A stretch of DNA of 6,432 bases, taken from NCBI RefSeq assembly GCF_035762905.1, contig NZ_DASUCC010000152.1, positions 1-6,432 on the forward strand, given 5' to 3'. The notes under the pieces are model-generated. The model did no database searches. It was given only the letters and a program-made list of their open reading frames with translations, and had not been told where the DNA came from. A program made the position numbers and the translations under genes. The stretch comes from DASYTH01 sp035762905 (GTDB taxonomy: Bacteria; Actinomycetota; Actinomycetes; Mycobacteriales; Pseudonocardiaceae). Positions 1-5,024 of this stretch are shown here, piece after piece; the stretch's first letter is position 1; each line of letters opens with the position of its first letter.

Positions 1-838
1 CGGCCGGCGGGTTGGCCGGGAACACGTCCCACTCCGGGTTGTCCACGTCGTGGTCGACGATGTCCTCGCGGAACAGCACCTTCCCGGTGCGGCCGTCGAT
101 GTAGGTGGTGAACCCGGTGAGGTCGGCCTGGTCCTTGCCGAGCAGCACGACCTGGTACGCCGACCGGGCCGCCGCACCCGGCATCGGCACCGCACCGGGC
201 TGCACCCGGCTGGTGCCCACCGCGTCCAGCGCGAGTCCGGCGTCGGCCGCCGCGGCCGCCAGCGCCTGCTCCGCCGACAGGGTGGCCGGCTCGGGCGCCG
301 CCTGGTTCGGGCTGATCGTCGAGGTCAGGTACACGACGGCGCCGTCCCGGATGCCGAACGCGGCCAGGCCGTCGAGGGCCGATGGCAGCGAGCCGAACCG
401 CTGCCGCAGCATGACGTAGGAACCCTCGCCCATGGGCCGGTTCACCAATACATCCATCTCATTGATGGAATGGTCCGATAAGCCGAATGCGGTGCGGTTG
501 GTCGCGAGAAAACCGCGGGCTATGGCGACCGGATCGGCGCCCGCGGCGGCCCGCGGCGCAATGTCGGTGCGCGGGACGAGTGTGGCCGGGGTGCCGTAGA
601 GGTTCCACCGAACGGCGATGCTGCGCTCGGCGGTGGTCGTGCGCGCCTGGGCGCTCGGCGCCGCCGCCGCGCCCCGGTTGTCGATGTCCTGGCTGGTGGA
701 CACGTCGCCCTGGACGTGCGAGGCCGGACCGGCCGCCGGTGCGGGTTGCGCCACCGCCGGCATCGTTGGCAGGGAGAGGATCGCAAGTGCTGCTGCCGCG
801 GCAAGCGGCATGGCCCTCCGGAGAACGGGTCTCCGCAT
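1..838 (-). CDS. Secreted M36-type (fungalysin-like) metallopeptidase, N-terminal prepro part, truncated by window edge
   Basis: The minus-strand reading frame starts at ATG 838-836 and stays open for 279 codons to the window edge. An AAGGAGG ribosome-binding site lies at 854-848, 9 nt before the start. Residues 1-30 form a signal peptide: a twin-arginine-containing basic start, an Ala/Leu-rich hydrophobic core, and a likely cleavage after Ala-Val-Ala at 28-30. Residues about 75-175 resemble the FTP propeptide domain of fungalysin/thermolysin proteases. Residues about 185-262 resemble a PepSY-like segment, with YQVVLLG and TTYIDGRTGKVLFRED. Residues 266-279 (DNPEWDVFPANPPA) match the junction that precedes the catalytic domain in actinobacterial M36 enzymes as I know them. 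The zinc motif HExxH would lie outside the window, so the catalytic class is inferred from the propeptide. The gene would encode an exported protease made as an inactive zymogen. Codon 120 is TTA (481-479), rare in such genomes. The alternative is another FTP-containing protease such as M4. Confidence 0.75.
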   Translation of the reverse strand, partial: MRRPVLRRAMPLAAAAALAILSLPTMPAVAQPAPAAGPASHVQGDVSTSQDIDNRGAAAAPSAQARTTTAERSIAVRWNLYGTPATLVPRTDIAPRAAAGADPVAIARGFLATNRTAFGLSDHSINEMDVLVNRPMGEGSYVMLRQRFGSLPSALDGLAAFGIRDGAVVYLTSTISPNQAAPEPATLSAEQALAAAAADAGLALDAVGTSRVQPGAVPMPGAAARSAYQVVLLGKDQADLTGFTTYIDGRTGKVLFREDIVDHDVDNPEWDVFPANPPA

Positions 839-847
839 GTGTGCACG

Positions 848-854
848 CCTCCTT
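848..854 (-). promoter_or_regulatory. Ribosome-binding site of the M36 metallopeptidase gene
   Basis: The minus strand reads AAGGAGG here, a near-perfect complement of the 16S rRNA 3' end, 9 nt before the ATG at 838. It settles the start codon and is the strongest Shine-Dalgarno sequence in the window. Confidence 0.8.
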
Positions 855-893
855 GGATCGAGCTGGTGAGAAAGGGAACCGAAGTCGGCGAAA

Positions 894-899
894 AATATG
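894..899 (-). promoter_or_regulatory. Weak candidate -10 box for the M36 gene
   Basis: The minus strand reads CATATT inside an unusually A/T-rich patch (891-900) of the divergent spacer. It would place transcription start near 887 and give a leader of about 50 nt. No -35 box resembling TTGACA lies 16-19 nt upstream, so the call rests on a short match only. Confidence 0.2.
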
Positions 900-968
900 A
901 CGTCCCAGCTTGCCCCCTCCGCGTATTGCGTTTCCAGGGCCGGGAGCAGGGTTTTGCGATCCGGATTT

Positions 969-983
969 GTTCGCCATGCGAAC
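969..983. promoter_or_regulatory. Perfect palindrome, possible operator in the divergent spacer
   Basis: GTTCGC-CAT-GCGAAC is a perfect inverted repeat with 6-bp arms and a 3-nt centre. It lies in the spacer between the divergent M36 and amidohydrolase genes. If the amidohydrolase transcript begins at its ATG (1010), the palindrome spans about -41 to -27, where a dimeric repressor could block the polymerase. The half-sites are oriented opposite to the actinobacterial LexA box (GAAC-N4-GTTC), so it is not an SOS box. No regulator gene is in the window, and the function is inferred. Confidence 0.35.
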
Positions 984-997
984 GTGCCGATCTTGAG

Positions 998-1003
998 TAG
1001 CCT
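998..1003 (+). promoter_or_regulatory. Candidate -10 box for a leaderless amidohydrolase mRNA
   Basis: TAGCCT fits the actinobacterial TANNNT pattern and ends 6 nt before ATG 1010, so transcription would start at or next to the A of the start codon. There is no Shine-Dalgarno sequence before this gene. The same TAG is an in-frame stop, which excludes an upstream start. No good -35 hexamer is visible. Confidence 0.4.
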
Positions 1004-1009
1004 GCTGCC

Positions 1010-2074
1010 ATGACCGCGCTGCACGTGCGGGGAGTCGTGCTCCCCGAGGGTGAGGAACGCGACCTCTGGATCGTCAACGGGCGGATCCGGACCCAGCCGG
1101 TGCCCGGCGCCGAGTCCATTGTGGACGGTGGGTTTCTTGTGCCCGGTCTGGTGGATGCGCACTGCCACGTCGGGATGGCGGCCGGCGACCTGGCCGCCGC
1201 GCAGGTGCAGGCGGAGACCGACCGGGACGCCGGCACCCTGCTGATCCGCGACTGCGGCTCGCCGCTGGACACCCGGCCGTTGCAGGAACGCCTCGACCTG
1301 CCCCGGCTCGTGCGCGCCGGCCGGCACCTGGCCCGGCCCAAGCGCTACATCGCGCACATCGGGGTGGAACTGGACGACCCGGCCGACCTGCCGGCCGCCG
1401 TCGCCGAGCAGGCCGGCTACGGCGACGGCTGGGTCAAGCTGGTCGGCGACTGGATCGACCGGGACATCGGTGACCTCGCGCCGCTGTGGCCGGACGACGT
1501 GCTCACCAAGGCGATCGCGGTGGCGCACGACGCCGGCGCCCGGGTGACCGCGCACGTGTTCGGCGAGGACGCCCTGCCCGGCCTGATCAACGCCGGGATC
1601 GACTGCATCGAGCACGGCACCGGCCTGTCCGACGCCACCATCGCGGCCATGGCGCAGCGGGGCACCGCGCTGGTCCCGACGCTGATCAACATCGCCACGT
1701 TCCCGGACATCGCCGCGCAGGCCGACAAGTACCCGGCCTACGCGGCGCACATGCGCGCCCTGCACCAGCGCAACCGGCCGGTGATCGCCGCCGCGATCGA
1801 GGCCGGCATCCCGGTCTACGCGGGCACCGACGCCGGCGGCGGGATCGGCCACGGGCGGATCGTCGACGAGATCGTCGCGCTGCACGCGGCCGGGCTGTCC
1901 GCCGAACGCGCACTCGGCGCGGCGTCCTGGGCGGCCCGGGACTGGCTGGGCTGGTCCGCGCTGGACGAGGGTTCGGCCGCCGACCTGCTCGCCGTCGACG
2001 CCGATCCCCGGTCCGCACTGGACACCCTGCGGACACCTACGCGAATCATCCTTCGCGGACGGGTGATCAGCTAG
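1010..2074 (+). CDS. Amidohydrolase family protein (imidazolonepropionase-like metal-dependent hydrolase)
   Basis: This is a 354-residue cytoplasmic hydrolase of the amidohydrolase superfamily, with a short N-terminal beta-sandwich (1-45), a TIM barrel and a returning C-terminal strand segment. Metal-binding candidates are visible in the expected order: HxH at His51/His53 in LVDAHCHVG, Lys143 in VKLVGDW (position of the carbamylated lysine), His182 in VTAHVFG, His202 in CIEHG and Asp274 in YAGTDAG. Such enzymes hydrolyse amide, lactam or amine-bearing rings; the exact substrate cannot be read from the sequence. ATG 1010 is the first possible start because an in-frame TAG lies at 998-1000; no ribosome-binding site is seen, which suggests a leaderless mRNA. 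The gene ends 51 bp before the CPBP gene on the same strand and may be cotranscribed with it and pxpA. Neighbouring pxpA makes a cyclic-amide substrate tempting, but that is inference. Confidence 0.88.
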   Translation: MTALHVRGVVLPEGEERDLWIVNGRIRTQPVPGAESIVDGGFLVPGLVDAHCHVGMAAGDLAAAQVQAETDRDAGTLLIRDCGSPLDTRPLQERLDLPRLVRAGRHLARPKRYIAHIGVELDDPADLPAAVAEQAGYGDGWVKLVGDWIDRDIGDLAPLWPDDVLTKAIAVAHDAGARVTAHVFGEDALPGLINAGIDCIEHGTGLSDATIAAMAQRGTALVPTLINIATFPDIAAQADKYPAYAAHMRALHQRNRPVIAAAIEAGIPVYAGTDAGGGIGHGRIVDEIVALHAAGLSAERALGAASWAARDWLGWSALDEGSAADLLAVDADPRSALDTLRTPTRIILRGRVIS

Positions 2075-2083
2075 GACACCGGC

Positions 2084-2089
2084 TAGTCT
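2084..2089 (+). promoter_or_regulatory. Weak candidate -10 box upstream of the CPBP gene
   Basis: TAGTCT fits TANNNT and would start transcription near 2096, leaving a leader of about 30 nt that contains the ribosome-binding site GGAGGGG (2112-2118). No clear -35 element is present, so readthrough from the amidohydrolase gene is equally plausible. Confidence 0.25.
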
Positions 2090-2125
2090 CAGAGCGCCAC
2101 CACATTTCGGCGGAGGGGTCCCTAC

Positions 2126-2881
2126 GTGAGCGACGTCGTCGACCGCCGTCCGGAGGCGACGCGACCGGTCGGGGAACCGCGAAGGCAGCACCGCTGGGGG
2201 ATCTGGTCATTCGGGCTGGTCTTCGCGGTGCTCGTGCTGTCCGCGGTGCTGATCGGCGCGATCGCGGAGGTGCTCTCGCCGGGGCAGGGCATCTCGGTGC
2301 CGGTCGTGCTGGTCGGCACGATGGTGCCGCCGCTGCTGGCCGCCGCGGTTGCGGTGCTCGTCACCGTGCTGCGCGGCAACGGGCCGCGGCTGGATCTGGG
2401 GCTGACCTGGCGCTGGGCGGACGTCTGGGTCGGCGTGCGGCTCGGGCTGATCGGGCTGGTCTGCACGTCGGTGGCGGCGTTCCTGTGGACCCGGATCGTC
2501 GGCGAGGACAACGCCTCGTCCGCGCTGGGCAAGCTGGTGGAGAACCAGCGGCTGCCCGGTGCGGCCGCGATCACCATGTTCCTGTTCGTCTGGCTGATCG
2601 GGCCGGTCTGCGAGGAGATCATCTACCGGGGCCTGCTGTGGGGCGCCCTGGAACGGGCGAACTACGGCCGCTGGATGGTGTTCGTCCTCACCACGGTGAT
2701 CTTCGCGATCAGCCATCTCGAACCGCTGCGCACCTCGCTGCTGCTGGTCATCGGGATCCCGATCGGGCTGGCCCGGCTGTTCACCGGCCGGCTCGGCGCG
2801 AGCATCATCGCCCACCAGGTCAACAACTTCCTGCCGGCGCTGGCGGTGCTGCTGATCGCCTTCGACGTCATGCCGCCATGA
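2126..2881 (+). CDS. CPBP family intramembrane glutamic endopeptidase (Abi/Rce1-like)
   Basis: This is a 251-residue multi-pass membrane protein. Hydrophobic segments lie at about 28-48, 58-82, 103-122, 147-160, 184-198, 203-217 and 224-246. All three CPBP signature motifs are present in order: EExxxR at Glu163-Glu164-Arg168 in CEEIIYRG, FxxxH ending at His197 in FAISH, and HxxxN at His230-Asn234 in HQVNN. An active protease is therefore expected, acting within the membrane, perhaps in protein maturation, immunity to peptides, or signalling; the substrate is unknown. The start is GTG 2126, 8 nt after a strong GGAGGGG ribosome-binding site at 2112-2118. The stop TGA overlaps the ATG of pxpA in ATGA at 2878-2881, indicating coupled translation of two functionally dissimilar proteins. 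The N-terminal 25 residues are polar and arginine-rich, consistent with a cytoplasmic N-terminus. Confidence 0.9.
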   Translation: MSDVVDRRPEATRPVGEPRRQHRWGIWSFGLVFAVLVLSAVLIGAIAEVLSPGQGISVPVVLVGTMVPPLLAAAVAVLVTVLRGNGPRLDLGLTWRWADVWVGVRLGLIGLVCTSVAAFLWTRIVGEDNASSALGKLVENQRLPGAAAITMFLFVWLIGPVCEEIIYRGLLWGALERANYGRWMVFVLTTVIFAISHLEPLRTSLLLVIGIPIGLARLFTGRLGASIIAHQVNNFLPALAVLLIAFDVMPP

Positions 2882-3648
2882 CGGCGACCATCGACCTGAA
2901 CAGCGATCTGGGCGAGGGTTTCGGCATCTGGCGGCTCGGCGACGACGACGCCCTGCTCGAGGTGGTCAGCTCGGCCAACGTGGCGTGCGGTTTCCACGCT
3001 GGCGACCCGTCCACCATGCGCCGGGTGTGCCGGGTCGCCGCCGACCGGGGCGTCGCGATCGGCGCCCAGGTCGCCTACCCGGACCTGGCCGGGTTCGGCC
3101 GGCGGTTCATCGAGATCGACCCGGCGGAGTTGGCCGACGCGGTGCTCTACCAGCTCGGCGCGCTGGCGGCGTTCGCCCGAGCGGCCGGCACCCGGGTCGC
3201 CTACGTCAAGCCGCACGGCGCCCTCTACAACGCCGCCGTGCACCACCAGGCGCAGGCCGAGGCCGTGGTGGCCGGGGTGCGCGCGTTCGGTCCGCTGCCG
3301 GTGCTCGGCCTGCCCGGCTCCCGGCTGCTGGCCGCCGCCGAAGCCGCCGGGCTCACGCCGGTGCTCGAGGCGTTCGCCGACCGCGGCTACACCCCGGAGG
3401 GCACGCTGGTCCCGCGTGGCCGGCCGGACGCGCTGCTGGTGGACACCGGCGAGGTGGTGGACCGGGCGGTGCGCCTGGCCACCGCCGGCGAACTGGTCGC
3501 CGTGGACGGCACCGTGCTCGCGGTGCCGGCGGCGTCGTTATGCCTGCACGGCGACACTCCGGGGGCGGTCGCACACGCCCGGGCGGTCCGCGCCGCGCTG
3601 GCCGGCGCCGGGGTGGAGGTCGCGCCGTTCGCCGGTCTGGCAGAATGA
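2878..3648 (+). CDS. pxpA: 5-oxoprolinase subunit PxpA (LamB/YcsF family)
   Basis: PxpA acts with PxpB and PxpC in ATP-dependent opening of 5-oxoproline (pyroglutamate) to glutamate in the cytoplasm. The 256-residue product has the usual family length and its conserved blocks: LNSDLGEGFG (7-16), NVACGFHAGDP (34-44), YVKPHGALYN (109-118), EAFADRGYTPEGTLVPR (164-180) and LCLHGDTPGAV (from 221). ATG 2878 overlaps the stop of the CPBP gene by 4 bp; there is no separate strong ribosome-binding site, so translation probably depends on the upstream gene. PxpB and PxpC are not encoded next to it here, unlike the common pxpABC clusters, so they must lie elsewhere or this subunit has another partner. 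Leu221, inside the last conserved block, is encoded by the rare codon TTA (3538-3540). The final codons overlap a promoter-like element for rpsP. Confidence 0.92.
   Translation: MTATIDLNSDLGEGFGIWRLGDDDALLEVVSSANVACGFHAGDPSTMRRVCRVAADRGVAIGAQVAYPDLAGFGRRFIEIDPAELADAVLYQLGALAAFARAAGTRVAYVKPHGALYNAAVHHQAQAEAVVAGVRAFGPLPVLGLPGSRLLAAAEAAGLTPVLEAFADRGYTPEGTLVPRGRPDALLVDTGEVVDRAVRLATAGELVAVDGTVLAVPAASLCLHGDTPGAVAHARAVRAALAGAGVEVAPFAGLAE
3638..3646 (+). promoter_or_regulatory. Candidate extended -10 promoter of the rpsP operon
   Basis: TGGCAGAAT combines an extended TGN with a TATAAT-like hexamer (CAGAAT, 3641-3646) and overlaps the last codons of pxpA. Transcription would start near 3653 and give rpsP a leader of about 130 nt. 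The region 17-18 nt upstream shows no good -35 box, which is common for extended -10 promoters. A promoter is expected here because pxpA is functionally unrelated to the ribosomal operon. Confidence 0.45.
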
Positions 3649-3781
3649 CGGATTGTCCGCTGTGGCCGGACCCTCTCACCGTGCCACGGCGTCAAGAACC
3701 TCCGGGCAGTCGTGATCCGTCCCCACTCGGGCCGCGACGCCCAACCATGAGCATCGAGAGTGTTGAGGAGCAACCCACCCC
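3649..3781 (+). promoter_or_regulatory. Leader region of rpsP with mutually exclusive helices
   Basis: This 133-nt spacer holds no credible gene. GGCGTC (3688-3693) can pair perfectly with GACGCC (3736-3741). The second element can instead be used by GTCGTG (3709-3714) pairing with CGCGAC (3733-3738, one G-U pair). These two helices exclude each other. Nearer the gene, GTTG (3762-3765) and CAAC (3771-3774) form a small stem that leaves AGGAG, the ribosome-binding site, in the loop. Ribosomal operons are often autoregulated through such leaders, but nothing here proves it. Confidence 0.35.
3766..3770 (+). promoter_or_regulatory. Ribosome-binding site of rpsP, in a small hairpin loop
   Basis: AGGAG lies 11 nt before the GTG at 3782, a slightly long spacing. 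It is exactly the loop of a 4-bp stem (3762-3765 with 3771-3774). Forming that stem would shorten the effective distance to the start while leaving the site unpaired. Confidence 0.6.
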
Positions 3782-4270
3782 GTGGCTGTCAAGATCAAGC
3801 TGCAGCGGCTCGGAAAGATCCGGGCGCCGTACTACCGGGTCGTCGTGGCCGACGCCCGGACCCGCCGGAGCGGCAAGGCGATCGAGACGATCGGCCGGTA
3901 CCACCCCAAGGAGGAGCCGAGCCTGATCGAGATCGACTCCGAGCGCGCCCAGTACTGGCTCGGCGTCGGCGCCCAGCCGACCGAGCCGGTCCAGCACCTG
4001 CTCGAGGTCACCGGCGACTGGCAGAAGTTCAAGGGCCTGCCCGGCGAGGAGGGCACGCTGCGCCGCGCCGAGCCCAAGCCGAGCAAGCAGGAGCTGTTCG
4101 AGGCCGCGCTCAAGGCGGCCGGCGAGGAGCCCACCACCGAGGCCACCACGCCGAAGAAGCGGACGCCGAGGAAGGCCGAGGCCAAGGACAAGGCCGAAGC
4201 CAAGACCGAAGCCAAACCCGATGCCAAGGCCGACAAGCCGGACGACAAGGACGCCAAGGAAGAGTCGTGA
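3782..4270 (+). CDS. rpsP: 30S ribosomal protein S16 with long Lys/Ala-rich tail
   Basis: S16 is a small-subunit protein that binds 16S rRNA and is needed for 30S assembly. Residues 1-85 are the conserved domain, beginning MAVKIKLQRLGKIRAPYYRV, with GRYHPKEEPSLIEID and the WLGVGAQPTEPV block. The product is 162 residues, roughly twice the bare S16 core. Residues 86-118 form an intermediate segment, and 119-162 form a low-complexity tail of Lys, Ala, Glu, Asp and Pro with repeated KAEAK-like units. Such extensions are common in actinobacterial S16. Translation starts at GTG 3782; the family N-terminus fits this start exactly. The stop overlaps the GTG of khpA by 4 bp (GTGA, 4267-4270). This is the first gene of the rpsP-khpA-rimM-trmD cluster. 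Confidence 0.97.
   Translation: MAVKIKLQRLGKIRAPYYRVVVADARTRRSGKAIETIGRYHPKEEPSLIEIDSERAQYWLGVGAQPTEPVQHLLEVTGDWQKFKGLPGEEGTLRRAEPKPSKQELFEAALKAAGEEPTTEATTPKKRTPRKAEAKDKAEAKTEAKPDAKADKPDDKDAKEES
4155..4263 (+). repeat. Low-complexity tract encoding the Lys/Ala-rich S16 tail
   Basis: Repeated AAG, GCC, GAG/GAA and GAC codons encode a charged tail from about residue 125 to 161, with units such as KAEAK, KTEAK and KPDAK. The imperfect repeats suggest growth by local duplication. Confidence 0.6.
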
Positions 4271-4506
4271 GTTTTTTGGCGGACGCGCTTGAGCACCTGG
4301 TGCGGGGCATCGTCGATCATCCGGACGACGTGCGCGTCGAGCTGGTGACCACCCGGCGGGGTCGCACGCTCGAGCTGCACGTCAACCCGGACGACCTCGG
4401 CAAGGTGATCGGCCGGGGCGGCCGCACCGCGACCTCGCTGCGCACGGTCATGGCCGGCATCGGAGGCCGTGGAATCCGAGTGGACGTCGTCGACACCGAC
4501 CAGTGA
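4267..4506 (+). CDS. khpA: KH-domain RNA-binding protein KhpA (YlqC family)
   Basis: This is a 79-residue protein that is essentially a single KH domain. The RNA-binding GxxG loop is Gly49-Arg-Gly-Gly52 in KVIGRGGRT, followed by the helix TATSLRTVMAGIGG. KhpA proteins bind RNA, often together with KhpB/Jag, and affect cell division and translation in Gram-positive bacteria; a partner is not visible here. The start is GTG 4267, overlapping the rpsP stop by 4 bp, and the product begins MSFLADALEHLVRGIVDHPDDV, as in homologues I know between rpsP and rimM. The stop in turn overlaps the rimM GTG by 4 bp (4503-4506). No independent ribosome-binding site is needed if translation is coupled. Confidence 0.95.
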   Translation: MSFLADALEHLVRGIVDHPDDVRVELVTTRRGRTLELHVNPDDLGKVIGRGGRTATSLRTVMAGIGGRGIRVDVVDTDQ

Positions 4507-5024
4507 GCTCGGACGTCGTCGTCGGCCGGGTCGCCAAGGCCCACGGGGTGGGTGGCGAGCTGGCCGTCGACGTGCGCACCGACGAGCCCGCACAGCGGTT
4601 CGCCGACGGTGCCACCATGACCGCCCAGCTGCGCGACGGCACCCGCCGGCCGTTGACCGTGGCGGCGGTGCGGCGGCACCAGGAGCGGTTGCTGGTCCGG
4701 TTCGCCGAGGTGCTCACCCGGGACGTGGCCGAGACCCTGCGCGGTGCGCTGCTCGTGGTGGACGTCGCCGACCTGCCACCGACCGAGGACCCGGACGAGT
4801 TCTACGACCACGAACTGGCGGGGCTGGCCGCCGAACTGCCCGACGGCACCCGGATCGGCACCGTGCTCGAGGTCGCCCACGGCCCGGGCAGCGACCTGCT
4901 CGTGCTCACCCTCGACGGTGGGCGGGAGGCCCTGGTGCCGTTCGTCCGGGCGATCGTGCCCGAGGTGGACATGCGGGCCCGGCGGGTCGTGATCGACCCA
5001 CCGGAAGGGTTGCTGGAGCCATGA
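4503..5024 (+). CDS. rimM: Ribosome maturation factor RimM
   Basis: RimM binds the 30S head through S19 and helps mature the 3' domain of 16S rRNA. The 173-residue product has the normal length. The N-terminal RimM domain (about 4-88) opens VVVGRVAKAHGVGGELAVDV. The C-terminal PRC-barrel (about 98-171) contains the FYDHELAGL entry, the IGTVLEV strand, EALVPFV and the closing VVIDPPEGLLE. The start is GTG 4503, overlapping the khpA stop by 4 bp. The stop TGA overlaps an ATG of trmD at 5021-5024. The position between khpA and trmD is the standard context, so function is secure. Confidence 0.96.
   Translation: MSSDVVVGRVAKAHGVGGELAVDVRTDEPAQRFADGATMTAQLRDGTRRPLTVAAVRRHQERLLVRFAEVLTRDVAETLRGALLVVDVADLPPTEDPDEFYDHELAGLAAELPDGTRIGTVLEVAHGPGSDLLVLTLDGGREALVPFVRAIVPEVDMRARRVVIDPPEGLLEP

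Noticed and set aside
453..469. Inverted repeat TCCATC-TCATT-GATGGA inside the M36 gene
   Set aside because: It falls within the FTP propeptide coding sequence where the reading frame explains the bases, and it is not followed by a T run on either strand.
969..983. Palindrome considered as a LexA (SOS) box
   Set aside because: The half-sites are GTTC then GAAC, the reverse of the actinobacterial GAAC-N4-GTTC box.
1486..3648. A 720-codon open frame running through the amidohydrolase and CPBP genes into pxpA
   Set aside because: Only its last 256 codons (from 2878) are PxpA. The upstream part is an Arg/Gly/Ala-rich out-of-frame shadow caused by high GC content, and the amidohydrolase and CPBP frames carry clear family motifs.
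3747..3926. ATG at 3747 opening an out-of-frame small reading frame across the rpsP start
   Set aside because: There is no ribosome-binding site before it, and its product becomes Ser/Arg-rich out-of-frame sequence inside rpsP.
4469..5020. Long upstream extension of the trmD frame through khpA and rimM
   Set aside because: The sequence is Arg/Gly-rich with no motifs and overlaps the well-recognised rimM frame; trmD starts at 5021, 5024 or 5063.
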